NCBI GenBank assembly: GCA_000825765.1
Contig: CDGH01000070.1
Span: forward strand, 62,001 to 126,000
From: Ehrlichia minasensis
GTDB taxonomy: Bacteria; Pseudomonadota; Alphaproteobacteria; Rickettsiales; Anaplasmataceae
Length of the DNA: 64,000 nucleotides
Direction of reading: 5' to 3'
Shown: piece after piece, positions 1-8,685 of the stretch
Numbering within the stretch: position 1 is the first letter of the stretch
How the letters are laid out: the number at the start of each line of letters is the position of its first letter
Notes under the pieces: model-generated
Told to the model about the DNA's origin: nothing
Database searches by the model: none
The model's input: only the letters and a program-made list of their open reading frames with translations
Position numbers and translations under genes: made by a program

Positions 1-57
1 AAGGTTTAATTTTTATTAACTAATTACTTTAATATATTGTTGTAAAGTAAAAATGTA

Positions 58-110
58 GAGATTTGTAATGGATAATCTCCTATAGAACTATGAATACATA
101 TAGGAGGTTG
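58..110 (+). promoter_or_regulatory. Shine-Dalgarno-sequestering hairpin with a competing upstream stem
   Basis: Positions 73-84 are complementary to 99-110 (12 pairs, two of them G-U; 14-nt loop). The 3' arm contains the whole Shine-Dalgarno AGGAGG at 102-107, which sits 4 nt before the GTG start at 112. A second helix, GAGATT at 58-63 with AATCTC at 74-79, uses the same bases 74-79 and so cannot form at the same time. This is the layout of a translational on/off switch or RNA thermometer. The pairing is read directly; the regulatory role is inferred. Confidence 0.6.
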
Positions 111-111
111 A

Positions 112-420
112 GTGTTTATATTAAATGATATTATTGAGATAAAATCACAGATAGTCAATATTCTTAACATACAAATAAAATATTTAGAACAATCGGATCT
201 TGCTACGGTAAAGGATCTTCAATGTATAGAGAATGTGTTAATAAATCTGTTGGATTGTAAACATAAGAAAGTTAAGTCTAGTATGAATGTTATATTATCT
301 TCTAAAAATCAAGAGACAATTGAATTATTAAATAGTGTATGTTTAAATTATAAAAGGGTACTAGAAGTTAGAAACGACCTACTTGTTAATACGTTGCAAG
401 CCTTAAAAGCCTGCGGTTAA
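112..420 (+). CDS. Small unknown helical protein behind a masked RBS
   Basis: A 102-residue protein I do not recognise. It begins with GTG, chosen because a perfect AGGAGG lies 4 nt upstream, the best Shine-Dalgarno I saw in the window. The sequence is predicted to be mostly alpha-helical and rich in Leu, Ile, Asn and Lys, with no signal peptide, membrane segment or cysteine motif. Length and helicity loosely recall small secretion chaperones, but there is no motif to support that. It stands alone on the plus strand, converging on the nuoI operon. The RBS lies in a stable hairpin with an alternative fold, so translation may be conditional. The good RBS and codon use consistent with its neighbours support a real gene. 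Confidence 0.65.
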   Translation: MFILNDIIEIKSQIVNILNIQIKYLEQSDLATVKDLQCIENVLINLLDCKHKKVKSSMNVILSSKNQETIELLNSVCLNYKRVLEVRNDLLVNTLQALKACG

Positions 421-490
421 ACCTTATAAGCACTAGAATTAGTAAATAGCCTTATAATCAAGATACTATTCTGTATTTGAATAGTGCAAA

Positions 491-994
491 TTAATAAAAT
501 TGACTGTTCTTTTTAATCCTGAAATCAATTGCTTCTTCCCATACTTGACCATTATAAAGTAACTTACTTTTATTATACATAAGTTCTTCTCTTGTTTCTG
601 TCGCATATTCAAAATTTGGACCTTCTACTATTGCATCTACAGGACATGCTTCTTGACAAAAGCCACAATATATGCATTTTGTCATATCAATATCGTAGCG
701 TACTGTACGACGACTACCGTCATCACGTTCTTGAGCTTCAATTGTAATTGCTTGCGCTGGACAGATTGCTTCACATAATTTACATGCTATGCAACGTTCT
801 TCTCCATTTTTGTATTTACGCAATGCATGTTCCCCCCTGAATCTTGTACTTAATGGACCTTTTTCTAATGGATAATTTAGTGTTACTTTTGGTTTGAACA
901 TATAACGTAAGGTAATATACATACCTTTACAATTAATGATAATACTGTGAACCAGGTTTATAATGGGAGATAAAAATTTTTTCTTACAAATCAT
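491..994 (-). CDS. nuoI: NADH-quinone oxidoreductase subunit I
   Basis: The 8Fe ferredoxin-like subunit of respiratory complex I, carrying the N6a and N6b [4Fe-4S] clusters that pass electrons towards N2 and quinone. Two classical cluster motifs are visible: Cys68/71/74/78 followed by Pro and Cys107/110/113/117 followed by Pro. The N-terminal helix region (about 10-35) is the usual membrane-anchoring part. Length, 167 residues, is normal for the family. It is the last gene of a minus-strand operon, starting 7 nt after lepB. It lies away from any other nuo gene in this window, as expected where Rickettsiales have broken up the nuo operon. A client of the Fe-S assembly factors also encoded here. 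Confidence 0.97.
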   Translation of the reverse strand: MICKKKFLSPIINLVHSIIINCKGMYITLRYMFKPKVTLNYPLEKGPLSTRFRGEHALRKYKNGEERCIACKLCEAICPAQAITIEAQERDDGSRRTVRYDIDMTKCIYCGFCQEACPVDAIVEGPNFEYATETREELMYNKSKLLYNGQVWEEAIDFRIKKNSQFY

Positions 995-1001
995 GATAAA
1001 T

Positions 1002-1712
1002 CTAACTAATAGTATGCCATATTCTATCTAACCTTATTGCAAAAGGTAAAAAGCGAATTTCAGACTTTTTAAATGATAATGCTACTACATGGGCTTTACC
1101 TACAACATTTTCAAGTGGTATATAACCTACATCTGTAATGAACCTACTGTCTCTTGAGTTATCTCTGTTATCACCCAATACAAAAACATGACCTTCAGGT
1201 ACTTTATATAGTGGTGTATTATCAAGTGAACTATCTTGAACTTCATCTAATACTTCATGAGTGTTTCCATTATATAATGTTTCTAGGTATCGTGTAATTG
1301 CTTTTCCATCATCATCAATAAAGTCATCTAATTTTTCGTACTTCATTTTGTTTTCATTAACATATAAAAAACCATTGATAAGCTGTATTTTGTCACCAGG
1401 TACCCCTATGACTCTTTTTATGTAATGTAAATTTGGTTGTTTTGGTGGACGAAACACAACAACATCACCGGCTTTTGGTAACTTGGAAAAAATGCGACCT
1501 GTTATTATTGGTAATGAAAATGGGATAGAATACCTACTATACCCATAGCTGTACTTACTAACAAATACATAATCTCCTACTAATAGCGTACTTTTCATTG
1601 ACCCGGAAGGTATATGAAACGGTTCAAATAGAAAAGTCCGTAATAATAATGCAACTGTTAATGCGCAAAATAAAGTTAAAACAAATTTAACGAAAGAACC
1701 GCGTTTTTTCAA
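1002..1712 (-). CDS. lepB: Signal peptidase I
   Basis: Inner-membrane serine protease that removes signal peptides from exported proteins in the periplasm. One N-terminal membrane segment (about 8-28) is followed by the Ser-Gly-Ser-Met box with nucleophile Ser38, the general-base region Tyr-Ile-Lys-Arg-Val-Ile-Gly with Lys99, and the late Gly-Asp-Asn-Arg-Asp-Asn-Ser box. The 236 residues fit a short single-anchor family member. It lies between the erpA-like gene (14 nt upstream) and nuoI (7 nt downstream), all on the minus strand and probably in one transcript. Likely substrates here are the exported barrels at 12.4-14.1 kb, the TAXI protein and CcmH. Confidence 0.97.
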   Translation of the reverse strand: MKKRGSFVKFVLTLFCALTVALLLRTFLFEPFHIPSGSMKSTLLVGDYVFVSKYSYGYSRYSIPFSLPIITGRIFSKLPKAGDVVVFRPPKQPNLHYIKRVIGVPGDKIQLINGFLYVNENKMKYEKLDDFIDDDGKAITRYLETLYNGNTHEVLDEVQDSSLDNTPLYKVPEGHVFVLGDNRDNSRDSRFITDVGYIPLENVVGKAHVVALSFKKSEIRFLPFAIRLDRIWHTIS

Positions 1713-1726
1713 AATTGTACCATTAC

Positions 1727-2182
1727 TTATATAGAGAAGCTATTACCACATCCACATTTAGACTTTGCAATTGGATTATTAACAATAAATCTTGATCCAT
1801 TAATGTCTTCAACATAATCTATTGTAGAGTGCTTTAGAAGGTCATTTGATGCTTTATCTATTAATAATAAAGGTTTTCCAGTTTCTTCATCAAAAACAGT
1901 AAACTGTGCACTGCTTTTACCTTCTAACTCATCTTCATCATCGTACTCTTCGTCATCGTCTTCATCGAGGAAATCGTAATCATCATCTTCATCATCCTCA
2001 TCATCAGCAAGTAATGTGTTGATGTTGGCAATATTGAAGTTATATTGGAATCCTGAACATCCACCTCCAGAAACAGATAAGCACAACAGAGAACCTGTAT
2101 CCTCTTCTTGGTCAAGTAGGTGCTTAATTTTATTTACAGCGTTTTCTGTAAGTGTTAAGTCTGCACTCTTTAAGTTTGACAT
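1727..2182 (-). CDS. erpA: Iron-sulfur cluster carrier, ErpA/IscA (HesB) family, with acidic insert
   Basis: A-type carrier that receives Fe-S clusters from the ISC scaffold and passes them to apoproteins. The three ligand cysteines are present: Cys42 in the Gly-Gly-Gly-Cys-Ser-Gly loop and Cys143/Cys145 in the C-terminal Cys-Gly-Cys-Gly. At 151 residues it is about 40 longer than usual. The excess is a run of Asp and Glu at about residues 60-87 between the two halves of the fold. It is first in the operon with lepB and nuoI, behind a strong promoter. IscA and ErpA cannot be told apart by eye, so the symbol is provisional. The family assignment is firm. Confidence 0.85.
   Translation of the reverse strand: MSNLKSADLTLTENAVNKIKHLLDQEEDTGSLLCLSVSGGGCSGFQYNFNIANINTLLADDEDDEDDDYDFLDEDDDEEYDDEDELEGKSSAQFTVFDEETGKPLLLIDKASNDLLKHSTIDYVEDINGSRFIVNNPIAKSKCGCGNSFSI
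1922..2005 (-). repeat. Low-complexity GAT/GAA tract encoding the acidic insert
   Basis: On the coding strand this is almost all GAT, GAC, GAA and GAG codons, giving about 28 residues of Asp/Glu with a few Tyr, Phe and Leu. Such imperfect trinucleotide tracts expand by slippage in frame. Confidence 0.7.
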
Positions 2183-2214
2183 ATATACAATACCGAATTA
2201 AAAACTAACAAGTG

Positions 2215-2242
2215 AGTATATCATACTTTTTGTCTGTGTCAA
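2215..2242 (-). promoter_or_regulatory. Sigma-70 promoter for erpA-lepB-nuoI
   Basis: Read on the minus strand: a perfect -35 TTGACA (2237-2242), 16-nt spacer and -10 TATACT (2215-2220), 33 nt before the erpA-like ATG. It lies in the 70-bp divergent spacer, only 11 nt from the dgt start, so the two directions could interfere. Confidence 0.75.
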
Positions 2243-2252
2243 ATTATAAACT

Positions 2253-3446
2253 ATGTTAGATCTAGCAAAATACGCATGTAATCCTGTTAAAACGAAAGGC
2301 AGGGTGTTTCATGAAGAAGAAGACCAATACTGCAACTGTTATCAGATAGATCGTGATCGCATTGTGTATTCAGGTGCATTTCGTAAATTACAGTATAAAA
2401 CACAAGTATTTATTAATTATGAAAGTGATTATTATAGGACACGATTGACTCATAGTCTTGAAGTTGCTCAAATAGCAAGATCGTTAAGTAGGAAATTGAG
2501 ATTTAATGAAGATTTAGCTGAAGCTATATCATTAGCACATGACTTAGGACATCCACCATTTGGGCATGCAGGAGAAGAAGCATTAAATGAAATGACTATG
2601 CATCATTTAGGGTTTGACCATAACATTCAAGCTTTAAGAATATTGACATTGTTAGAAAAGAGGTATGTAAAATTTAATGGTATAAATCTTACTTGGGAAA
2701 CACTAGAAGGAGTTGCTAAGCATAATGGTCCTGTTACAGGAAAGAATAGAGTTAACTCAAGTAAGAAGATACATAAATTTATATTAGACTATGATTCAGA
2801 GTATAAGTTAGATCTTGATAATTTTTCTAGTGCTGAAGCACAGATAGCAGCAATTTCTGATGATATAGCTTATAATATGCATGATATTGATGATGGTATA
2901 AGGGCAAAGATTTTAGTTATAGATGAATTGTTAGAATTACCATTAATTGGAGAAGTGTTAAAGAAAGTGATAGATGATAATACTGATTTAAACGTATCTG
3001 ACAATCGAATTATACATGAATTTCTAAGGAAGACTATTAATATTATGATAGCAGACATAATATCTCAAGTTACAACTAATATTAAGGAATATGAGATATC
3101 TTCTCAAGATGATATTAGAAAATTAGGTAAAATATTTGTTCATTTTTCTGCAGAAATGAATCAGTATAAAGTAAATTTACAGAATTTTTTGAGAGCTAGG
3201 TTGTACAATTACTATAAAATGAAGAGAGTGAAAAATAAAGTAAAGCGTATAATAAAAGAGTTATTCCAGGTTTTTTATGATGATCCACAAATTTTACCTT
3301 TTGACTGGAGTATAAAAGCAAGTGATGCTAACCTGATAGATAGGTCAATTGTAATTTGTGATTTTATTTCTGGGATGACGGATCGTTTTGCCATTCAAGA
3401 ACATCGAAAAATTTTTGATACAACTTATGAAATGTTGTCATTCTAA
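2253..3446 (+). CDS. dgt: dGTP triphosphohydrolase-like HD protein
   Basis: Hydrolyses dGTP (in this subfamily often several dNTPs) to deoxynucleoside and triphosphate. The HD-domain metal ligands are visible: His67 in Arg-Thr-Arg-Leu-Thr-His-Ser, His96-Asp97 in the box Ala-His-Asp-Leu-Gly-His-Pro-Pro-Phe-Gly-His (about 95-105), and an Asp pair at 203-204 in Ile-Ser-Asp-Asp-Ile-Ala-Tyr. The 397-residue length matches the alphaproteobacterial type 2 dGTPase-like proteins rather than the longer E. coli enzyme. It is divergent from the erpA operon with a 70-bp shared spacer. In an organism with limited nucleotide resources it probably balances dNTP pools. Confidence 0.93.
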   Translation: MLDLAKYACNPVKTKGRVFHEEEDQYCNCYQIDRDRIVYSGAFRKLQYKTQVFINYESDYYRTRLTHSLEVAQIARSLSRKLRFNEDLAEAISLAHDLGHPPFGHAGEEALNEMTMHHLGFDHNIQALRILTLLEKRYVKFNGINLTWETLEGVAKHNGPVTGKNRVNSSKKIHKFILDYDSEYKLDLDNFSSAEAQIAAISDDIAYNMHDIDDGIRAKILVIDELLELPLIGEVLKKVIDDNTDLNVSDNRIIHEFLRKTINIMIADIISQVTTNIKEYEISSQDDIRKLGKIFVHFSAEMNQYKVNLQNFLRARLYNYYKMKRVKNKVKRIIKELFQVFYDDPQILPFDWSIKASDANLIDRSIVICDFISGMTDRFAIQEHRKIFDTTYEMLSF

Positions 3447-3541
3447 GGCTTTATTTACCTTAAAATAATTAACAGAAGATTGTAATTAAATATTTTGTTA
3501 AGTATATGTTGCTATCCTTTTAGTTGTATATCAATTTTATA

Positions 3542-3574
3542 ATTACTTATTTAGTACCACTTTTAATAAGTAAT
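3542..3574. promoter_or_regulatory. Perfect 10-bp inverted repeat upstream of the Ank200-like gene
   Basis: ATTACTTATT at 3542-3551 and AATAAGTAAT at 3565-3574 are exact reverse complements with 13 nt between them, 99 bp before the start codon. No T-run follows, so it looks more like an operator than a dgt terminator. Confidence 0.4.
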
Positions 3575-3672
3575 GTTTACTGTTTGTGCAATTTAATTAT
3601 TAAAATATTTATATTTTTATTTAAAAATATTAACACAATGATACCAGTAATGATTTAGTATGGGAAATTTTT

Positions 3673-6600
3673 ATGGCAGATCCAAAACAAGGTGATTCAC
3701 AAGGAAATCAAACCAATCCTGATTTACAAGGTGGTGATATTCAGAATCCAAATCAGCAAGATCAAGGTCAAGGGCAAGGGCAGGATCAAGCTCAACAGGG
3801 AGCAGTTGGAGGTCCTGCTAGTGGGAATACTATGCCTGAAAGAGAAAGAGTAGCTGCTCCTGACAGTGAAGATTTATATACTGTAATTTTACCTAAAGAT
3901 AAAAGGGGTGTTTCTGATGTGGATTTGGAAAGAAAGACTCCTACTCCTGAGCCAGTTATAGAAGAAGAGTTACCTCCTGAATTACCGCCAAGAACATATT
4001 TGCAAGAGGAATATGATGACGTTGGAACTCCTGGGGATGATATATCTGTTGCTAGTGGGTCATATGAATCTACGATAGTACAGTCACCAACTGGTATATA
4101 TGACACGGTCTCTGAATTCGCAACACAAGAACAGCAAGGTTATGATGATGTAGGAGTTCCTGGAGATGATACGTCTCTTGATAGTGGATCATATCAGTCT
4201 ACAATAGTACAGTCATCAGGTGGTGAATATGATACTATACCTGGTCAAGAACAAGGTGCTGCTCAATCTACGCCTAGTTCTCCTTCGTATGAGTCAGTTA
4301 GTAGTCAATCAAGTTTTGGTATTGCTGGAAGAAAGTTTTTGTATGGACCATATGTATTAAGTAATGGTGAAGATGTTTTAGATTTTGAATATGGTACCCC
4401 TTGGTCAGAGGTTAGGAGTGCAGTTTTAACTGATCAAGAAATTGATCAGGAGTTATTAGTTACTTCTGGGCCAGTATGTGATGTTGCTAATAAGATAATT
4501 ACTTCTAAAGGTAAGTTATCTAAATCTGACATAGAAGGTATTGTTAAAATTTTAAAAGAGAATGCAGAAAACATCGGTGAACAGATTAATAGTCCGTTAT
4601 ATGCTGATATTGAAAATGTTCCTGTTAAAAATGGTAGGAATGTAATGACATTACTGCATGTAGCTTATGCATGTAATGTTGATCCTGAGATAATAGCGGC
4701 TATAGAAGGTGTAAGTGATTCTAGAGGGAATTCAGGACTGGACGGTTATAGTGTTTTGGATAGTGAAGGTAATCTTCCTTTACATTTTGCTGCAGCGTGT
4801 TCTTCTAGTACGTTATTGAAGCGTTGTATGGAAAAAACACCTAATGGATTACATGATACTGCGAATTTTGATAATCACTCTCCTTTCCATATTATTACAC
4901 AGAATCCAAGTTGTTCTATAGCAGATATAACAGAGTTTACAAAACGTGATTTAGATTGTGGAATTATAGATGAGGCAGGTAGAACTCCTTTGCATTTTGC
5001 TGCTGGAAATGTTTCTCAAGAGGTATTGTCGTTACTTATAAAACATGTGGCAGGTAGTGAAGAGTTTAAAGATATAATTCCTCGAGGTGATAATTTTGGA
5101 AATAATTTAGCTCATTATGCAGTTGAGAATCCGAGCGTTAATGTAACAATGTTTAACTCTCTGAAATCTGCAGGAGTTGATTTAAACATGAGAAATGTGA
5201 ATGGTCTAGCTCCAATACATGCTGCTGCTTCTACAGGTAGAGGTGGGGTAGTTGGTACACTTGCATCATGTGGTGTTGACATTAATTCTGCAAATGTAGA
5301 TGGGAATACAGCGCTTCATCTTGCTGTTGAACATGGTAATAAAGAGTCGCTATTAAAAGTGTTAAAACAGCGAGGTGTTAATGCTGGTGTAAAGAATAAC
5401 GATGGAAGAACACCTATGCATTTTGCTGCTGCTAGTGGAAATAATGATGTATTAAAAGTTTTATCTTTGTCTAAAGCATATGTTGAAGGTATAGAAACTG
5501 TATCTCAGTCACTTGTTACGGCAGATAATGAAGGTCTTGCACCTTTACATCTTGCATGCCGTAATGGTGACAAAAATGCATTTCGTACCTTAAGAAAAGC
5601 TTTTGAAGTAAATTATCCGTTAAGTACTCTTGGTCAATCTATGACACTAGATAGAGAAGGAGGTAATACTGTAAATTTATCAAGTTTTTTAAGTTCAGAT
5701 ATATTAGGTGGACCAAATTCAGAATTCATAAAGCTTGTGCAATCAGCAGATTATAAGTTGTCTCCATTACATGATGCTGTACGATGCTCTAATAACGGTG
5801 TATTACGCGATATTGTTAAGACTGCTGCTGTAACTGATAGACTACACTTACCAAGTGAACATGGATACAATACAATGCAGATGGCTGCTATGTTTGGTAA
5901 CAAAGATACAGTAAAAATGCTTGCCAAAACTGCTACGCCAAATGATCTTAATTTTAGTACTTCAGCAACTCCTACTCCCTTAAACCTTGCATGTCTTCGG
6001 GGTAATAATGATGTAGTACGTGGATTGGTAAGTCAACCTGGTATTAACATTAACCAATCTATGGGACTTAGTGAAAACACTGTATTGCATTATGCAGTTA
6101 GTAGTGGAGATTCTGCTCTCGTGAAAAGGATATTAACTCGTTCTGATGTTGATGTTAATCGTGCAAATGTATTAGGTCAAACAGCTTTACATTTAGCAGT
6201 TGAAGGTGGAAATCCTCAAATAGTAAATTATCTTCTTAAAAGTGGTGCAGATGTTAATCGTCTGGATGATAGGGGTAACTCTGTACTGTTTAGTTCAGTA
6301 GTTTCAGGTGGAAAAGAAAGTGCAGTACTAGATATAGTTGATAAATTGATAAGCAAAGGTGCAGATATTAATTTAGATGGAGACAGCAGTAAAATTTTGA
6401 ATCAGTGTGTAAAGTGTGGATATAATAAGGTATTAGATAGATTCATAGATCTTGGAGCTGAAGTTAACCAAGATAGTCAAATACGTCCAATGGTTACTGC
6501 TGCAATATCTGGTAATAGTCATGCTGTCAAATCATTAGCTAGTGTTGGTGGAGATGTTAATGAAAAGGTAAATGATCCATCTAGCATGCATAATGGAAAT

Positions 6601-8133
6601 CCTTTGATAATGGTTGCAGTTGCAAATGGTGATCTGAGGACTATTAAAGCATTAGTTAGTGAAGGGTGTAATGTTGGTCAAGCTGGACAAGGTGGAAACA
6701 CAGCATTACATACTGTTGTTACTCATCAAGAGCCAGAATTTAAGCAGAAAGCTATAGGTAAATTAACTTCGCGTAATAGTATTAAGACTAATAAAGACAT
6801 ACTGACAGCTAAGAATGACGCAGGTGATACACCATTACATTCTGCTCTTGTGAAATCTGACACTCAGACTCCAGACTTTCAGTCTGCAGTTAATATGTTA
6901 AGTGTTGTGCATCCTAGATACGTAAAGGATGTGTTAACATCGAGAAATAAAAAGGGGGAAACACCACTGCATGCTTGTGTTGGGTTAGATAGCTCAAAGG
7001 ATAGAAAAGAGTTTTTATCATCTGCTATGTCTAAGGCTTCTGGTAGTCTTGGATCTGTTTTGTCAGCACAGAATATTAATTTTAGAACACCTTTACATGA
7101 GGCTATTCAAGTATCTGATTATGCTTCTGCAGAGATAATGATGCGTGACTTGTCTAGAAGTGAATTGACAGGATTATCACGCTTAACAGATGTTCAAAGA
7201 AATACAATATTACATCTTGGTATTCAGTCTTGTAATCAGGATTTAGCAAAGTACATCATTAAAGGTTTAGATAAATCTCAGTTACATGATGTGGTGAAAT
7301 TGAAGAATAGAGATGGTGATACTCCTTTACATGACGCTATAAAAAATGGTGACTGTAGAGCTGCAGAATTAATATTAAAGAATTGTAGTAGAAAACATCT
7401 TGGTGATGTAATAAAAGCTCAAGATAGTCTTGGTAATACAGTATTACATAGTATGTGTGAACAAGTTCTAGTGAATCCAGAGTTAAAACCAAAGTTTGAG
7501 AGTTTACTTAAGTTAGCAGTGAAAAGGCTAGGTAGTCAAGATGCGTCTGAGATAATTAATACACGAAATGGCAATGGAGATACTGTTGCACATTGTGCTT
7601 TAACAGGTGATTTAAAAGGTGCTAAATTGCTAGTCAAAAAGTGTAGCAGGGAGACATTCATGAACCCTAATAATGGTGGTCAATCCTTATCAGACTGTGT
7701 TCCTCCTGATAGTAAATATAGAAAAGGTGGAATTTTTGCTAAGCCTTTAGTGCAGAAGTTAATGAAAGTTGAAGCGAAACTTGAAGCAGATCAAGCTGCA
7801 GAACTTTCTAGTATAAGTAGTGGTAGTTCTGTTGAGTCAGTAAGTGCTCTTGAGACTGTAAGTCAAGTATCTTTATCTGCTAGTATGGTGTCGTTCCAAG
7901 AGCAAGCACAAGAAGCTGCACGGTCTCCTTCTTTGACTCCAGGAAGTTCAACTGAGAGATTATCTGACTCTAGTATGCAAGATTTTGAACAGCAGATGCA
8001 AAGGTTAGAGTCAGAAATTCAAGGTATTGTTTCTGGGATACCACCTGTTAGTCAAGCAGCTACAGGTCAGACAGTATCTCCTAGTTCAGGTAAAGCTGCT
8101 AGTACACAACAACAACAAGAGATGCAGAGATAG
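3673..8133 (+). CDS. Ank200/p200-type ankyrin-repeat effector
   Basis: A 1,486-residue protein with three parts. Residues 1-230 are Gln/Gly-rich, then acidic and Pro-rich, with a duplicated Tyr-rich segment (114-189). Residues about 320-1330 hold many ankyrin repeats with the usual Thr-Pro-Leu-His-x-Ala cores. Residues about 1370-1486 are Ser/Gln-rich. There is no Sec signal peptide. In Ehrlichia the homologous Ank200 (p200) is an immunodominant protein reported to be exported by type 1 secretion, to reach the host nucleus and to bind Alu-containing host DNA. That role is carried over by homology. It stands alone, with a 10-bp inverted repeat upstream and a 552-bp spacer after it. Length is close to the roughly 1,420-1,460 residues I recall for E. 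canis and E. chaffeensis. Confidence 0.9.
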   Translation: MADPKQGDSQGNQTNPDLQGGDIQNPNQQDQGQGQGQDQAQQGAVGGPASGNTMPERERVAAPDSEDLYTVILPKDKRGVSDVDLERKTPTPEPVIEEELPPELPPRTYLQEEYDDVGTPGDDISVASGSYESTIVQSPTGIYDTVSEFATQEQQGYDDVGVPGDDTSLDSGSYQSTIVQSSGGEYDTIPGQEQGAAQSTPSSPSYESVSSQSSFGIAGRKFLYGPYVLSNGEDVLDFEYGTPWSEVRSAVLTDQEIDQELLVTSGPVCDVANKIITSKGKLSKSDIEGIVKILKENAENIGEQINSPLYADIENVPVKNGRNVMTLLHVAYACNVDPEIIAAIEGVSDSRGNSGLDGYSVLDSEGNLPLHFAAACSSSTLLKRCMEKTPNGLHDTANFDNHSPFHIITQNPSCSIADITEFTKRDLDCGIIDEAGRTPLHFAAGNVSQEVLSLLIKHVAGSEEFKDIIPRGDNFGNNLAHYAVENPSVNVTMFNSLKSAGVDLNMRNVNGLAPIHAAASTGRGGVVGTLASCGVDINSANVDGNTALHLAVEHGNKESLLKVLKQRGVNAGVKNNDGRTPMHFAAASGNNDVLKVLSLSKAYVEGIETVSQSLVTADNEGLAPLHLACRNGDKNAFRTLRKAFEVNYPLSTLGQSMTLDREGGNTVNLSSFLSSDILGGPNSEFIKLVQSADYKLSPLHDAVRCSNNGVLRDIVKTAAVTDRLHLPSEHGYNTMQMAAMFGNKDTVKMLAKTATPNDLNFSTSATPTPLNLACLRGNNDVVRGLVSQPGININQSMGLSENTVLHYAVSSGDSALVKRILTRSDVDVNRANVLGQTALHLAVEGGNPQIVNYLLKSGADVNRLDDRGNSVLFSSVVSGGKESAVLDIVDKLISKGADINLDGDSSKILNQCVKCGYNKVLDRFIDLGAEVNQDSQIRPMVTAAISGNSHAVKSLASVGGDVNEKVNDPSSMHNGNPLIMVAVANGDLRTIKALVSEGCNVGQAGQGGNTALHTVVTHQEPEFKQKAIGKLTSRNSIKTNKDILTAKNDAGDTPLHSALVKSDTQTPDFQSAVNMLSVVHPRYVKDVLTSRNKKGETPLHACVGLDSSKDRKEFLSSAMSKASGSLGSVLSAQNINFRTPLHEAIQVSDYASAEIMMRDLSRSELTGLSRLTDVQRNTILHLGIQSCNQDLAKYIIKGLDKSQLHDVVKLKNRDGDTPLHDAIKNGDCRAAELILKNCSRKHLGDVIKAQDSLGNTVLHSMCEQVLVNPELKPKFESLLKLAVKRLGSQDASEIINTRNGNGDTVAHCALTGDLKGAKLLVKKCSRETFMNPNNGGQSLSDCVPPDSKYRKGGIFAKPLVQKLMKVEAKLEADQAAELSSISSGSSVESVSALETVSQVSLSASMVSFQEQAQEAARSPSLTPGSSTERLSDSSMQDFEQQMQRLESEIQGIVSGIPPVSQAATGQTVSPSSGKAASTQQQQEMQR
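4012..4239 (+). repeat. Duplicated Tyr-rich module in the Ank200-like protein
   Basis: Two copies of a 33-residue module start at residues 114 and 157 (43-residue period). Each contains Tyr-Asp-Asp-Val-Gly, a Gly-Ser-Tyr-(Glu/Gln)-Ser-Thr-Ile-Val-Gln-Ser core, and Tyr-Asp-Thr-(Val/Ile). Three Tyr per copy sit in acidic contexts of the Y-x-x-hydrophobic type. Confidence 0.85.
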
Positions 8134-8685
8134 CATCAATATTCTTGAGAATGTATTTCTAGGTGTATGTGAAGTGTAGATTTAATTTACAAAAGTTTAG
8201 TTCTGTTTTGTTATATGAACGTGATCTAAGTAGTGTTTTTGAAATGTAGATAGAATTGGAAATAGCAGATGTTATTAGTGGTTTACTGTCAGTTACAGTT
8301 AAGAATATGTAGATTAACAAACAGAAGTATTTACTAGTGCAAAAGAGTTTATATTATAATTTTAATGTAATTTTGATATCAAAATCATGCAGTACTGAAA
8401 AATTAAACAATAATAAAACAGAAAAAATTTAGATTAGGTAATAAACTTATGCAGTTTTAATACGATAAACTATATAAAATCTACTGTTTGATAATAATAA
8501 ACTACACATGTATATCCCACTACCAAAAATTGTCAACAACAAAACTAGATATATTAAAAAGCAAACTTTCAAGAAAGTGATTATATTCACTAAAAAATAA
8601 GTTTTCAAGAAACACAGTAGGAGTTATACAGAGTACATGCAGCATGCATGGATAAATACTTTGCTTATAAGCTAAAAAACAAAAG
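8134..8685. other. Spacer between the ankyrin gene and tRNA-fMet
   Basis: No coding sequence is visible. A weak hairpin (ATATTC/GAATGT, 4-nt loop, about 8149-8164) follows the ankyrin stop codon. The spacer contains arm 1 of a large inverted repeat (8405-8509), and short motifs such as GTGA-N6-TCAC and repeated TTTCAAGAAA near 8565-8615. Confidence 0.5.
8405..8509. repeat. Arm 1 of a ~105-bp inverted repeat around tRNA-fMet
   Basis: The reverse complement of 8985-9090 matches this segment almost base for base, including one continuous exact block covering TTTAATACGATAAACTATAT and the following bases up to TTTGATAA. A few substitutions and one or two small gaps lie towards the outer ends. See the paired entry and the finding. 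Confidence 0.85.
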
